A stretch of DNA of 64,000 bases from Sporolactobacillus spathodeae. Lineage in GTDB: Bacteria > Bacillota > Bacilli > Bacillales > Sporolactobacillaceae. A program made the translations under genes and the position numbers. The notes under the pieces were generated by a model that was not told where the DNA came from, ran no database searches, and saw only the letters and a list, made by a program, of their open reading frames with translations. This document shows, piece by piece, positions 35,307 through 44,458 of the stretch; the stretch's first letter is position 1, and every line of letters begins with the position of its first letter. The stretch covers positions 62,001 through 126,000 of the forward strand of contig NZ_JAFBEV010000002.1 of the NCBI RefSeq assembly GCF_016908935.1, written 5' to 3'.

Positions 35307-36491
35307 ATGATTGCAGAAGAATTTAAACAGATGCTCGGTCAAAAATCTGTAATTCGTCAGCTCGCCGAATATGGCAGCGAACGAGCGAAAGAAATTGGTT
35401 ATGAAAACGTTTTTGATTACAGCCTCGGTAATCCATCCGTGCCGGTTCCACAGGCATTTACGGATCATCTGGTTGCTTTAGCAACGAGCAAAGACCCTGG
35501 GGCCGTCCACGGCTATAGCCCCAGCCTTGGTATTACTTCTGTACGCGAAAAGGTTGCTGCTTCGTTAAAAAAAAGGTTTGCCCTCGACTATACAAAAGAG
35601 GATATTTTCATGACCTCTGGCGCGGCTGGCGCTTTGGCGCACGCACTGCGCGCCGTGACACAAGAAGGCGACGAAGTAATCACATTCGCTCCGTTCTTCC
35701 CTGAATATACGCCGTATGTAACCGGAGCGGGCGCTGTTCTGAAAGTGGTTCCGGCTGATACGGAAACGTTCCAAATTAACTTCGAAGCATTTGAACAGAT
35801 GTTCTCGCCAAAGGTGATGGCTGTATTGATTAATACGCCGAATAATCCTTCGGGCATTGTTTATTCATCGCAAACGATTCAAAGGTTAGCAGCTTTTCTG
35901 GAACAAAAACAGAAAGAATATGGTCATGAAATCTATATTATTTCCGATGAACCGTATCGAGAAATTGTGTTCGAAGGGGTCGACGCACCCTGCGTCGCGA
36001 GCCACTATCCGAACACGCTGACCTGTTATTCCTTTAGTAAGTCACTTTCACTGCCTGGCGAGCGCATCGGTTATGTCGCTGTCAATCCGCAATGCAAGGA
36101 TGCGGCGCTGATTGTTGATATGTGTGGGCAAATTTCCCGGGGGATCGGACATAACTGTCCGCCATCCATTATTCAGTTGGCGGTTGCGGAAGTTCTTGAT
36201 CAAACATCGGATTTGTCTGTTTATGAAACCAATATGAATATTCTCTACGACGAAATGACACGGCTTGGTTTTTCAATCGTCAAGCCTGGCGGCACATTCT
36301 ATATGTTCCCAAAAGCGTTGGCGGAAGATGCAACGGCTTTTTGCAAACACGCGCTGAAGTATGACTTGATTCTTGTTCCCGCTGAAAGTTTCGGTTGTCC
36401 GGGTTATTTCCGGATGGCTTATTGCATCCCAACGGAGAAAGTTGAACGATCATTGGAAGCGTTCCGGAAGCTAGCCGCAGATTATAAATAA
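35307..36491 (+). CDS. Class I pyridoxal-phosphate aminotransferase
   Basis: A 394-residue fold-type I aminotransferase. NPSVPVP, NTPNNPSGIVYS, DEPYREIVFEG and SFSKSLSLPGERIGYVA (with the Schiff-base Lys) are the aspartate/aromatic aminotransferase motifs. AAGGAG precedes the ATG by eight bases, and TATAAT at 35227-35232 is a likely -10. Monocistronic, with a terminator after it. Substrate not assignable: aspartate, aromatic or alanine-type activity all fit. Confidence 0.85.
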   Translation: MIAEEFKQMLGQKSVIRQLAEYGSERAKEIGYENVFDYSLGNPSVPVPQAFTDHLVALATSKDPGAVHGYSPSLGITSVREKVAASLKKRFALDYTKEDIFMTSGAAGALAHALRAVTQEGDEVITFAPFFPEYTPYVTGAGAVLKVVPADTETFQINFEAFEQMFSPKVMAVLINTPNNPSGIVYSSQTIQRLAAFLEQKQKEYGHEIYIISDEPYREIVFEGVDAPCVASHYPNTLTCYSFSKSLSLPGERIGYVAVNPQCKDAALIVDMCGQISRGIGHNCPPSIIQLAVAEVLDQTSDLSVYETNMNILYDEMTRLGFSIVKPGGTFYMFPKALAEDATAFCKHALKYDLILVPAESFGCPGYFRMAYCIPTEKVERSLEAFRKLAADYK

Positions 36492-36544
36492 TAGCGATGA
36501 TTGGAAGCGTGGCCAGCAACGATGGCTCGAGAAGCAATTAAGAA

Positions 36545-36589
36545 AAAGTACTGAACAGGCAGGAATGCATGCTGTTTCAGTGCTTTTTT
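36545..36589 (+). terminator. Terminator of the aminotransferase gene
   Basis: AAGTACTGAACAG and CTGTTTCAGTGCTT form a stem with one bulge followed by six T. Confidence 0.75.
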
Positions 36590-36597
36590 CATAAGCA

Positions 36598-36672
36598 ATA
36601 CTTAAATTTAATGCTGTTTTTCTGATCAAAAGGATCTGCATGCCATTTCACAAACTTTGTTAAAAAGAAGCC
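36598..36672 (+). repeat. Dispersed repeat, type I, reduced to its ends (copy Q)
   Basis: Left end ACTTAAATTTAATGCTGTTT and right end AAACTTTGTTAAAAAGAAGCC remain; the whole GC-rich centre is missing. The rest of this 354-base gap (36673-36845) shows nothing else recognisable. Confidence 0.6.
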
Positions 36673-36845
36673 TGAAAAAACCGATAAATAAAATAAGAGT
36701 AGGCGTTTCGAACCTGCTCCATTGACCTGTTTGTCTATCCGCTTTTTGAAAATGAGACAAAATAATCAGTAGCACATTCGAAAATATGAGAGTAGAAGGC
36801 GGCGAAATATGAATAAATGCCGCATTTTTCGGATCGGAGGATACG

Positions 36846-37640
36846 ATGAAAAAATTATTGATACTACTTCTTGCGGCACTGGTGCTCGCACTTGCAGCGT
36901 GTGACAATGATATAAGCAACACTTATGATCAGGTCATGAAAGAAGGGCGCACGGCCATTCATCAGGGCAACTATGCTAAAGCGGCGGTTTTTTTTGAACA
37001 GGCTCAAAAGATTAAGAAGGGCGATTCAACCGCACATGCTTTGTATATTCAGACGCGTTATCTGGTGTTGGGCAAAAAAGAAATGAAACGTGATCGTTTC
37101 GCAAACGCAATTCGAGATCTGAACCATGTGCTCATGCAAAAGGGCGGATCAGGTATGTTGATTAAAGAGGCAAGGAAAATAAAACAGCAAGCAGAGGCGG
37201 AGCAGACGGGGCAGGCAGCTGGATTTTCTGAGGAAGGCTCGCAGCAGTCAGTCGCTTCGTCTTCAGGAACAGCTGCTTCGTCTGCCGTTTCACAAACGAC
37301 ATCTGTAACGACGATTCAGGCGGGAACGTCGACGCAAAGCGGATCAAGCGAGCGTGCATCGGATTCAAGCACGCAGACCGCTTCGTCTCAGGTCAGCAGC
37401 ATTCAGGAAAAGGCAGAGATCGCCGTTGCTCAGGTAGCTGGCTATACACCTAACAAAGTTTATTTTCTGACGAAGGATAACGGCACATACTATTCAATTG
37501 AGCTGCGAGAAAATAACAGTGGCAATAGTGCGGCTGATCCGGAAACAGCACCGTCGATTGGGTTTTTCCGCTATTACAAGGCAACGGGAAAAATCATGCA
37601 ACTCGATCTGATTTCAAACAAGTATCAGGAAGTCAAATAA
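36846..37640 (+). CDS. Lipoprotein with TPR-like helices and Ser/Thr-rich linker
   Basis: A 264-residue exported protein. MKKLLILLLAALVLALAAC is a lipoprotein signal with Cys at 19 as the lipidation site. Residues about 28-105 form TPR-like helices (GNYAKAAVFFEQAQKI, ADAFANAIRDL-like RFANAIRDLNHVL). Residues 120-180 are a low-complexity Ser/Thr/Gln linker, and the last 75 residues form a small domain (QVAGYTPNKVYFLTKDNGTYYSIEL). Function unknown; probably a cell-surface scaffold. GGAGG precedes the ATG. Confidence 0.8.
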   Translation: MKKLLILLLAALVLALAACDNDISNTYDQVMKEGRTAIHQGNYAKAAVFFEQAQKIKKGDSTAHALYIQTRYLVLGKKEMKRDRFANAIRDLNHVLMQKGGSGMLIKEARKIKQQAEAEQTGQAAGFSEEGSQQSVASSSGTAASSAVSQTTSVTTIQAGTSTQSGSSERASDSSTQTASSQVSSIQEKAEIAVAQVAGYTPNKVYFLTKDNGTYYSIELRENNSGNSAADPETAPSIGFFRYYKATGKIMQLDLISNKYQEVK

Positions 37641-37688
37641 ATTGCGTAGTATCTAAACACGAAAATAAATTTCAAACATACGGTATAA

Positions 37689-37720
37689 AAAACCCTTTCT
37701 CTGCTGAAAGGGTTTTACTA
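37689..37720 (+). terminator. Intrinsic terminator of the lipoprotein gene
   Basis: AAAACCCTTTC pairs with GAAAGGGTTTT across a six-base loop. Confidence 0.85.
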
Positions 37721-37882
37721 TTGGTTGCTTTTTTCAATGATGTTTTTTTTGGCAAATGAACGGGTATATATGGATCGTAGAGCATATCATGAAATAAATG
37801 TTGATAGAAGTGGTAAAAAGGAGTGTTCTCATGATTGGCAGGCATTGTCACAAAAAGCTCACTTTTTCAGCTTGGCGCCGGA

Positions 37883-37911
37883 TTGTTGTTAATAATTTTC
37901 CGTGCTATAAT
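37883..37911 (+). promoter_or_regulatory. Promoter upstream of ldhD
   Basis: TTGTTG (37883-37888), a 17-base spacer and a perfect TATAAT (37906-37911), giving a leader of about 200 bases before ldhD. The leader contains a frame of fewer than 80 codons that resembles nothing known. Confidence 0.65.
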
Positions 37912-38022
37912 CTTATTGTGAAAAAAGATTTCGGAATATTTTTTCCTCAATGGGAAAAGATACGACTGAAAGAGAGACGTTTTTTATTTGGAGGCAAGGA
38001 TTTGGTGAAGTTGCTGATTACA

Positions 38023-38040
38023 TTGTGAAAGCAATCACGT
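38023..38040. promoter_or_regulatory. Rex-like (NADH-sensing) operator upstream of ldhD
   Basis: TTGTGAAAGCAATCACGT matches the Rex consensus TTGTGA-N6-TCACAA at 10 of 12 fixed positions, 79 bases before the ldhD start. A half-site TTGTGAAAAAAG occurs at about 37917. Redox control of lactate formation fits. Confidence 0.5.
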
Positions 38041-38118
38041 AATCTTTCATTCAATGAAACTGGCAGATCACTCGTTTAGTCAATGGCTAACTAAAAAATT
38101 TTAGGAGGATGTTTCAAC

Positions 38119-39144
38119 ATGGCTTTTAAAATTATTGCTTATGGTGTCGAACCTTATGAAGAACACTTGTACACGGATCTAAACAAATACGGCTATCAGG
38201 TAACTTTGGTTAATGATTTGCTGACTGCGGATAATGGTGATTTGGCTGAAGGACATGACGGTGTTCTGCTTTTCGTGAACTGCCTCGCTGACCGCGCAAA
38301 CTTGAAAAAATTCAATGACTATGGCATCAAATATGTGTTTACACGTACGGCTGGTTTTAACCACATCGACCTTCAAGCAGCGGCTGACTTCGGCATGAAA
38401 GTTGCCCGCGTCCCTGCTTATTCTCCGAACGCAATTGCCGAACTCGCAGTAAACCTTGGTACGGCATTGTCCCGTAGTATGGTTTATACAACGGGCCGCA
38501 CGGCAAAATTGAATTTTGCAGTAACAGAAACAATGTTCAGCCATGAAATTCGCAAGAGCACAGTAGGTATCGTTGGTACCGGTCATATCGGCTGTGTCGA
38601 AGCTGAACTGTATAAAGGCCTTGGCGCGAAACTGCTCGGCTACGATATCTTCCAGAGCGATTTTGCTAAGAAACTGGTTGAATTCAAAGAACTTGATGAA
38701 CTGCTTGCTGAATCGGATATCGTCAGCCTGCATCTTCCTTACTTCCCAGGCAAGAACGAAAACTTTGTTGGCGAAGAATTCATCAGCAAAATGAAAGACG
38801 GCGCAATCCTCGTCAACACGGCTCGTGGTGAAATCGTTGACGAAGCTGCCGTAGTTAAAGCAATTAAGAGCGGCAAGTTGGCAGGTTTCGGCGCTGACGT
38901 ATTGACGGATGAAGCACGTTTCTTCGGCAAAGACTTCTCAAATGGCGAAGCCTTCCCTGACGCAACAATCAAGGAATTGATTGAACTGTATCCGCAAGTG
39001 CTGATTACGCCTCACGTTGCCGCGATGACGGACGAAGCCGTATCCAACATGATTTCGACAAGCTATGACAATTTCAACGCAGTTCTGACAGGCGGCGACC
39101 TTGGTCGCGCAGAAGTTCAGCTACCTGAACCGGCTGCAAAATAA
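38119..39144 (+). CDS. ldhD: D-lactate dehydrogenase (D-2-hydroxyacid dehydrogenase family)
   Basis: A 341-residue NAD-dependent enzyme reducing pyruvate to D-lactate. VGIVGTGHIGCVEAEL near residue 150 is the coenzyme-binding GxGxxG. The catalytic triad is visible as Arg in LVNTARGEIVD, Glu in GADVLTDEA and His in VLITPHVAAMT. FTRTAGFNHIDL and RVPAYSPNAIAELAV are substrate-domain motifs. AGGAGG precedes the ATG and a very strong terminator follows. Codon use is markedly biased, as in highly expressed genes. It fits a D-lactate producer such as Sporolactobacillus. Confidence 0.93.
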   Translation: MAFKIIAYGVEPYEEHLYTDLNKYGYQVTLVNDLLTADNGDLAEGHDGVLLFVNCLADRANLKKFNDYGIKYVFTRTAGFNHIDLQAAADFGMKVARVPAYSPNAIAELAVNLGTALSRSMVYTTGRTAKLNFAVTETMFSHEIRKSTVGIVGTGHIGCVEAELYKGLGAKLLGYDIFQSDFAKKLVEFKELDELLAESDIVSLHLPYFPGKNENFVGEEFISKMKDGAILVNTARGEIVDEAAVVKAIKSGKLAGFGADVLTDEARFFGKDFSNGEAFPDATIKELIELYPQVLITPHVAAMTDEAVSNMISTSYDNFNAVLTGGDLGRAEVQLPEPAAK

Positions 39145-39171
39145 TCTGAAACATTACTCTTTATCAGATAC

Positions 39172-39214
39172 AAAGGGCGGTATGACCAATTACTTGGTTA
39201 TACCGCCCTTTTTG
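39172..39214 (+). terminator. Strong terminator of ldhD
   Basis: AAAGGGCGGTAT pairs with ATACCGCCCTTT around an inner ACCAA/TTGGT stem, followed by TTT. Confidence 0.9.
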
Positions 39215-39235
39215 GAGAGATAAGAAAGTATAAGG

Positions 39236-39320
39236 ATTTTTGCACAAAAATGCAGCGGAAGTGCTCTGGCGCCTTGCGGGAAAAGCGAGCAACCGAAGCG
39301 AATTTGTCATAAATAGAGAT
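39236..39320 (+). repeat. Dispersed repeat, type II, internally deleted (copy J)
   Basis: Left block AAAAATGCAGCGGAAGTGCT and GCGCCTTGCGGGAAAAGCGA run directly into GCAACCGAAGCGAATTTGTC. Confidence 0.75.
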
Positions 39321-39363
39321 GGAAGATTCCAAGCTTACTAATTTATCAATCCATACGCATATA

Positions 39364-39392
39364 TTGACAGAAAAGATTGAATAAGCTAAAAT
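39364..39392 (+). promoter_or_regulatory. Promoter of the branched-chain leader and PanE-like gene
   Basis: TTGACA (39364-39369), 17-base spacer, TAAAAT (39387-39392). It lies 48 bases before a leader ORF. Confidence 0.8.
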
Positions 39393-39439
39393 AAACGCAC
39401 TTATCAATAAATTAATATCTACTGAGAAGAGGACGTCTC

Positions 39440-39490
39440 GTGAAAACGAAAAGAATGAGCGGCGAATTGTTGGTCATTTTGATTCAATAG
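39440..39490 (+). CDS. Leu/Ile/Val-rich leader peptide ahead of the PanE-like gene
   Basis: A 16-codon ORF with GTG start, MKTKRMSGELLVILIQ, in which six consecutive residues near the end are Leu, Leu, Val, Ile, Leu, Ile. AAGAGGA lies six bases upstream. The TAG stop opens a 15-bp hairpin, and a perfect terminator follows before the reductase gene. This is the layout of a branched-chain amino acid attenuation peptide, but it could also be the remnant of a membrane-protein gene, since the frame continues hydrophobic after the stop (GSVALGVMLP). Confidence 0.65.
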   Translation: MKTKRMSGELLVILIQ

Positions 39491-39590
39491 GGCTCGGTGG
39501 CATTAGGTGTTATGCTGCCTGAGTCCTGTTCGTTTCCGTGGGACTTCAGGTAAAGCCCCATTCAGAAATTTTTCTGAATGGGGCTTTCAT
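39489..39590 (+). promoter_or_regulatory. Attenuator hairpins and terminator ahead of the PanE-like gene
   Basis: Hairpin 1: AGGGCTCGGTGGCAT (39489-39503) with ATGCTGCC-T-GAGTCCT (39512-39527), 15 bp with one bulge. Hairpin 2: CCTGAGTCC (39518-39526) with GGGACTTCAGG (39540-39550), which uses hairpin 1's 3' arm. Terminator: AAAGCCCCATTCAGAAA (39552-39568) with TTTCTGAATGGGGCTTT (39571-39587). AATAGGGCT (39486-39494) can pair with AGCCCCATT (39554-39562) over 8 of 9 bases as a possible antiterminator. Confidence 0.7.
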
Positions 39591-39652
39591 TTCGCTGAAG
39601 CAGACAATCTTGATAAGGAGTATCCATTAGAGAAAAAGGAGACGAAAACAGA

Positions 39653-40606
39653 ATGAAAATTGTATGCATTGGTGCTGGGGCAATGGGATTGAGGTATGGC
39701 GTTCTTCTTCAAGAGGCAGGTAATGATGTTCAGTTTGTCGACACGTGGGAACCCAATGTCGCAGCGATTCGAAAACAAAACGGCGTTTATGTGACCCGTG
39801 ATGGCAAGAATGAGCATTTAGTCGAAATCAATGTCTGTTTCCCAGAGGAGTATCATGACGAACCAGAACTGGCAATTTTTTTCATCAAAGACATGCATAC
39901 AAGAGAAGTGATGGATCGCTGCAAGCATTTTATCGGCAAGAAAACACATGTGCTGACAAACCAGAATGGTTGGGGCGGCGCGGAAATGATTGCCGAATAT
40001 GTGGACAGGGAAATGATTATTGCCGGTACGGCAATGATTGCAACGGTTATGCGGGGACCAGGTAAGGTGGACTTTATCGGTAAACGCGGTGAAGGGCACG
40101 TTCATATTGTACGCGTTGCGGGTGAACCGGATGAATTTATTCAGCGTGTTGCCGCTGAGATGGACAAAGCAAAGATGAACCCGACAGTCTGCAATGATTA
40201 TCGCGGGACTGTTTGGACTAAGCTTGTCTTCAACGCAGTTGTTAATACACTCTGCACATTAATAAATGTCAAAATGGGCCAGTTTGCCGAATATGAAGGT
40301 GCCGAAAATCTGACGCGCCGCCTAATGACTGAATCCTGCGCAGCGACCGCTGCGGAAGGAATTAAACTGGAACTCGACTGTGAAAGCCTGGTCAATCAGG
40401 TGATGTATGTATCCAAAGTGGGTAATCCGCTTCACTATCCATCGATGCACCAGGATATGAGTACCAATCGGCCGACTGAGGTGGATTACATGAATGGCGC
40501 GATTGTCCGTCTTGCAGAAAAGCACGGCCTTCAAGCGCCTAATCATGCATTGCTCGTTGACCTCGTTCACCTGAAAGAGGCTTCACGAAAATACACAGTG
40601 GAATGA
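39653..40606 (+). CDS. Ketopantoate reductase-family protein (possible 2-hydroxyacid dehydrogenase)
   Basis: A 317-residue NAD(P)-dependent reductase of the PanE/ApbA family. MKIVCIGAGAMGLRYGVLLQEAG is the dinucleotide site; VWTKLVFNAVVNTLCTL holds the catalytic Lys and conserved Asn, and MHQDMSTNRPTEVDYMNG is the C-terminal signature. It could make pantoate for CoA, or, as shown for Lactococcus PanE, reduce branched-chain 2-oxo acids to D-2-hydroxy acids. The Leu/Ile/Val-rich leader supports a link to branched-chain metabolism. AAAGGAG precedes the ATG. Confidence 0.8.
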   Translation: MKIVCIGAGAMGLRYGVLLQEAGNDVQFVDTWEPNVAAIRKQNGVYVTRDGKNEHLVEINVCFPEEYHDEPELAIFFIKDMHTREVMDRCKHFIGKKTHVLTNQNGWGGAEMIAEYVDREMIIAGTAMIATVMRGPGKVDFIGKRGEGHVHIVRVAGEPDEFIQRVAAEMDKAKMNPTVCNDYRGTVWTKLVFNAVVNTLCTLINVKMGQFAEYEGAENLTRRLMTESCAATAAEGIKLELDCESLVNQVMYVSKVGNPLHYPSMHQDMSTNRPTEVDYMNGAIVRLAEKHGLQAPNHALLVDLVHLKEASRKYTVE

Positions 40607-40662
40607 TAGGCACAAGTCAGATGACATCGTGGCTTATTCCTAAAGAAAAATCAATCAAGGAT

Positions 40663-40733
40663 TTGGAGGCTCACGGATCGCCCGCGGCAAGCGAGCAACC
40701 GGAGCACAATTGTTGAGAAAGCCAAGTTTTTCT
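40663..40733 (+). repeat. Dispersed repeat, type II, right half only (copy K)
   Basis: GGAGGCTCACGGATCGCCCG, CGGCAAGCGAGCAACCGGAG and CACAATTGTTGAGAAAGCCA are kept; the left half is missing. Confidence 0.7.
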
Positions 40734-40743
40734 AATGATGCAG

Positions 40744-40786
40744 AAGCTCTGTACAAGCTCTTTACTAGAGCATACAGAGCTTTTTT
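40744..40786 (+). terminator. Terminator between the PanE-like gene and deoB
   Basis: AAGCTCTGTA pairs with TACAGAGCTT around an inner AGCTCT/AGAGC arm, followed by six T. A TAAAAT near 40807 may be the -10 of the deo operon. Confidence 0.85.
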
Positions 40787-40901
40787 GCGGGGATATTTTT
40801 TATGCGGTAAAATAATGGAAGATTCAAGGGAACTATTTTTGGATGAGGAACGGGCGGCTTGATAGAAGTTGGCGGACGTCCACTTTTAAAGGAGAATGAA
40901 A

Positions 40902-42101
40902 ATGACAAATCAGTTTGAACGCGTCCACGTTATTGTCATGGATTCGGTTGGAATCGGCGAGGCGTCGGATGCCGCGCAGTATAACGATCAAGGCTGCGAT
41001 ACATTGGGACATACAGCGGAAGCAATGGGCGGTCTGCAAGTACCGGTGCTTGAGCGGATGGGACTGTCCAATATCCGCCCGGAAAAGCCGATTCAAGGGG
41101 TGGCGCTGCAAGAGAAACCATCTGCTTTTTTTACCAAGATGCATGAAATATCCGCTGGAAAGGACAGTATGGACGGTCACTGGGAAATGATGGGTCTTCC
41201 TGTGATGACGCCGCTGCATACATTCCCGAACGGCTTTCCAGACGAATTAATAGAGAAAATTGAAACGTTTAGCGGACGTAAAGTGCTTTGGAATAAGCCG
41301 GCAAGTGGCACCGAAATTTTAAAAAAATTTGGCGAGCGTCAAATGAAAACTGGTGAACTGATTGTCTATACTTCGGGGGATTCGGTGCTGCAGATTGCGG
41401 CGCATGAAAATGTTATCCCGTTGGAAGAACTTTATGCAATTTGCGACTATTGCCGAAAGCTGACCATTAATGAACCCTACCATTTAGGCCGGATCATTGC
41501 CCGTCCGTATATCGGTGATGACGCCGCACATTTTGAGCGAACCGCGAACCGGCGCGATTTGACATTGGAGCCGACCGGCCCGACTGTGATGGATCGGCTT
41601 AAAGACGCGGGTCTGGATATATTGGCCATTGGTAAAATTAATGATATTTTCAGCGGTCATGGCATCACCGAGGGTTGGCATACGGTGAGCAATGAAGACG
41701 GGATGAATCGCTGGACCGAAATTCTCGATCGACCGTTTCACGGCTTGTCTTTTACCAATCTTGTCGATTTTGACGCAAAATACGGGCACCGACGCGAACC
41801 GGTCTTGTTCGGCAAAGCGATTGAGGCCTTTGATCGTCAGCTTGGCGCGGCGCTCACGAAATTAACGGATCAAGATCTGCTGATCGTTACAGCCGATCAC
41901 GGCAATGATCCTGGTTTTCGGGGAACCGATCACACGCGGGAATACGTTCCGCTCCTAATTTTTTCGCCCCGCTTTACAGCAGGCTCCGCGCTTCCCGTAC
42001 GCGGAACCTTTGCGGATATCGGTGCAACGGTTTCCGAGAATTTCGGCGTCCGGCTGCCGGAAATCGGGACAAGCTTCTTAGCTGAATTATTTAAGAGGTG
42101 A
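40902..42101 (+). CDS. deoB: Phosphopentomutase
   Basis: A 399-residue alkaline-phosphatase-superfamily enzyme interconverting (deoxy)ribose 1- and 5-phosphates. [15 protein letters not shown] contains the first metal-binding Asp; [11 protein letters not shown] supplies the phospho-acceptor region (Thr/Ser and His) and [11 protein letters not shown]...[12 protein letters not shown] the second metal site. The ATG at 40902 ([10 protein letters not shown]) has AAAGGAG seven bases upstream; an ATG two codons earlier is too close. First gene of deoB-pdp-deoC, which salvages deoxynucleosides. Confidence 0.95.
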   Translation: MTNQFERVHVIVMDSVGIGEASDAAQYNDQGCDTLGHTAEAMGGLQVPVLERMGLSNIRPEKPIQGVALQEKPSAFFTKMHEISAGKDSMDGHWEMMGLPVMTPLHTFPNGFPDELIEKIETFSGRKVLWNKPASGTEILKKFGERQMKTGELIVYTSGDSVLQIAAHENVIPLEELYAICDYCRKLTINEPYHLGRIIARPYIGDDAAHFERTANRRDLTLEPTGPTVMDRLKDAGLDILAIGKINDIFSGHGITEGWHTVSNEDGMNRWTEILDRPFHGLSFTNLVDFDAKYGHRREPVLFGKAIEAFDRQLGAALTKLTDQDLLIVTADHGNDPGFRGTDHTREYVPLLIFSPRFTAGSALPVRGTFADIGATVSENFGVRLPEIGTSFLAELFKR

Positions 42102-42107
42102 TTCTCT

Positions 42108-43409
42108 ATGCGCATGGTTGATATTATTACAAAGAAGCGTGACGGCGGGACATTGACCGAAGAAGAGATTCGCTTTTTTGTTGCGAACTACGTATCCGGG
42201 AACATTCCGGATTATCAAGCCAGTGCCTGGGCCATGGCCGTTTACTTTCAAGGAATGAATGACAGCGAAACAGCAGCTTTGACACGAGCGATGATCGATT
42301 CGGGAGAATGTGTGGATTTATCGTCTATCAATGGGATCAAAGTGGATAAACATTCCACAGGCGGTGTTGGCGATACAACAACACTGGTACTCGCGCCGCT
42401 TGTCGCATCACTCGGCGTGCCTGTAGCCAAAATGTCTGGACGTGGGCTCGGGTTCACAGGTGGTACACTGGATAAACTTGAATCGATTCCGGGTTTCCAT
42501 GTCGAATTGCCCATCGGCACATTCATGAATCTCGTCAAACGGAGCGGCATTGCAGTGATAGGACAGACTGGTGATTTAGTTCCGGCAGATAAAAAACTTT
42601 ATGCACTGCGTGATGTCAGCGGGTCAGTCGAATCGATTCCCCTGATTGCCAGTTCGATCATGAGTAAAAAGATTGCCGCCGGAGCAGATGCGATTGTCCT
42701 CGAGGTGACAACGGGAACAGGCGCTTTTATGAAGGACGAAGCCAGTGCTGTCCGTCTTGCGGAGACGATGGTTCGTATCGGCACTCAAGTTGGCCGCCGG
42801 ACGATGGCAGTCATAACAGATATGTCGCAACCACTTGGATTCGCTATCGGCAATGCCTTGGAAATTAAAGAAGCGATTGACACGTTACGAGATGCAGGAC
42901 CAAGTGATTTGAAGGAATTAGTCCTAACCCTGGGTAGTTTGATGGTTTGCGCGGCTGGCAAGGCAGATGATCCAGCGTCAGCTCGTCATTTGCTGCTTGA
43001 ATCGATCGAGTCGGGACGTGCTTTCAGCAAATTCCGATCATTTATTGCCGATCAGGGCGGCGATGTCTCCTTTGTTGATCATCCAGAAAAGCTGCCGCAA
43101 GCGGCACATCAAATTGATTTTTTGGCTCCCAAAAGCGGGTTTATCACTGGACTTGCAGCCGATCAGATCGGTCTTGCGGCAATGCTGCTCGGTGCTGGTC
43201 GAGCGATGAAAACATCGACCATTGATTATGCGGCAGGCATTGTCCTTCACAAAAAAATCGGTGATACTGTAAAACAAGGGGAGCCGATTCTGACGCTGCA
43301 TACGAATCAGAACAACGGCGAAGCAGTCAGAGAAAAATTGCATGCTGCTGTTAAAATCGGTGAACAGGCAGCAGCGCATCGACTAATCCACCGAATCATT
43401 GAAGAATAG
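42108..43409 (+). CDS. pdp: Pyrimidine-nucleoside phosphorylase
   Basis: A 433-residue phosphorylase splitting uridine, deoxyuridine and thymidine with phosphate. [40 protein letters not shown] and [20 protein letters not shown] are the phosphate and pyrimidine sites of the thymidine/pyrimidine phosphorylase family, and the C-terminal lobe (about 345-433) carries the usual biotinyl-like fold. It begins six bases after deoB. Confidence 0.95.
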   Translation: MRMVDIITKKRDGGTLTEEEIRFFVANYVSGNIPDYQASAWAMAVYFQGMNDSETAALTRAMIDSGECVDLSSINGIKVDKHSTGGVGDTTTLVLAPLVASLGVPVAKMSGRGLGFTGGTLDKLESIPGFHVELPIGTFMNLVKRSGIAVIGQTGDLVPADKKLYALRDVSGSVESIPLIASSIMSKKIAAGADAIVLEVTTGTGAFMKDEASAVRLAETMVRIGTQVGRRTMAVITDMSQPLGFAIGNALEIKEAIDTLRDAGPSDLKELVLTLGSLMVCAAGKADDPASARHLLLESIESGRAFSKFRSFIADQGGDVSFVDHPEKLPQAAHQIDFLAPKSGFITGLAADQIGLAAMLLGAGRAMKTSTIDYAAGIVLHKKIGDTVKQGEPILTLHTNQNNGEAVREKLHAAVKIGEQAAAHRLIHRIIEE

Positions 43410-43420
43410 GGGACGAGCAA

Positions 43421-44071
43421 ATGAACGATTTAGCGAAGTATATTGATCATACGGCTTTAAAGGCGAATACAACAGAAGAGGATATTATCAAATTATCAGC
43501 AGAGGCTCGCAAATATGGCTTTGCTTCGGTCTGCATTAACCCTTGCTGGATCCCGCTTGCTGCACAACAATTAAAGGACTCGAGCGTCAATGTCTGCACG
43601 GTGATAGGTTTTCCGTTAGGGGCGAACACATCGGAGACAAAGGCCTTTGAAACACGCGATGCGATAGAAAAGGGTGCTGGTGAGGTCGATATGGTGATCA
43701 ATGTTGGCGCGTTGAAGGCAGGTCTTAACGCCAAAGTTGAAGAAGATATTCGTGCAGTCGTCGATGCTGCGGATAAAAGGGCATTAGTCAAAGTGATCAT
43801 TGAGGCATGCTTGCTGACAGATGAAGAGAAAGTGACAGCTTGCCAGTTAGCGGTTCGCGCCGGGGCTGATTACGTCAAAACATCGACAGGCTTCTCAACT
43901 GGCGGGGCAACGGCCGCTGATGTTCGTTTGATGCGCGAAACAGTTGGCCCATCGATCGGCGTCAAGGCAGCCGGAGGCATTCACACAAAGAGTGAGGCAC
44001 TCGCGATGATTGAAGCGGGAGCAACCCGTATCGGCGCAAGTTCGGGTATCAAAATTGTCGCGGCGGATTAA
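43421..44071 (+). CDS. deoC: Deoxyribose-phosphate aldolase
   Basis: A 216-residue class I aldolase cleaving deoxyribose 5-phosphate to acetaldehyde and glyceraldehyde 3-phosphate. [14 protein letters not shown] opens the barrel, [13 protein letters not shown] contains the proton-relay Asp, [11 protein letters not shown] the Lys neighbour and [15 protein letters not shown] the Schiff-base Lys. It closes the deo operon, 11 bases after pdp. A CCCGGAA/TTCCGGG hairpin at about 44108-44150 may be a weak terminator. Confidence 0.95.
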   Translation: MNDLAKYIDHTALKANTTEEDIIKLSAEARKYGFASVCINPCWIPLAAQQLKDSSVNVCTVIGFPLGANTSETKAFETRDAIEKGAGEVDMVINVGALKAGLNAKVEEDIRAVVDAADKRALVKVIIEACLLTDEEKVTACQLAVRAGADYVKTSTGFSTGGATAADVRLMRETVGPSIGVKAAGGIHTKSEALAMIEAGATRIGASSGIKIVAAD

Positions 44072-44202
44072 GAATCCGCTGACAAAATTTAAGTAACAGA
44101 AAGCAGCCCGGAACGAGCGGCGTGTGTTTTGCGCACTGCTTATTCCGGGTTATTGATTAACTCGGGAAACGCTATTTCAACAGTAAAAAAGCATATGAAT
44201 TT

Positions 44203-44340
44203 GCGTGAAAAATGCAGCGGAGAAGCGAGACGCCTGCGGGATCAGCGTGCCGGCGAGACCCCGCAGATTCTAGCTTGTCCGAGGCTTGCGGTGCGCCCGC
44301 GGCAAGCGAGCAGCCGGAGCACATTTGTTACAAAATCAGA
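44203..44340 (+). repeat. Dispersed repeat, type II, nearly complete (copy L)
   Basis: AAAAATGCAGCGGAGAAGCG, GAGACGCCTGCGGGATCAGC, GAGACCCCGCAGATTCTAGC, a shortened CTTGTCCGAGGCTTGCGG and GCGCCCGCGGCAAGCGAGCA, ending CACATTTGTTACAAAATC. Confidence 0.8.
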
Positions 44341-44388
44341 TCTGGTTAATCCAAGTAATTCAAGAGATCAAAAAGGAAGATAAAGGCA

Positions 44389-44418
44389 TTGAAATTATAG
44401 CTGCAAATATGTTATAAT
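44389..44418 (+). promoter_or_regulatory. Promoter of the tRNA gene
   Basis: TTGAAA (44389-44394), an 18-base spacer and TATAAT (44413-44418), 41 bases before the tRNA 5' end. Confidence 0.8.
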
Positions 44419-44458
44419 CTTATTTGTGCTTATTGGAATAGAGCCGAATGATCAATAT

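Noticed and set aside
37798-38028. A 76-codon frame in the ldhD leader
   Set aside because: Starts before the likely promoter's transcription start, composition is unlike a real protein, and no family is recognised.
40615-40640. Possible continuation or pseudogene after the first PanE-like gene
   Set aside because: The stop is clean, the protein has normal family length, and the following DNA is repeat copy K.
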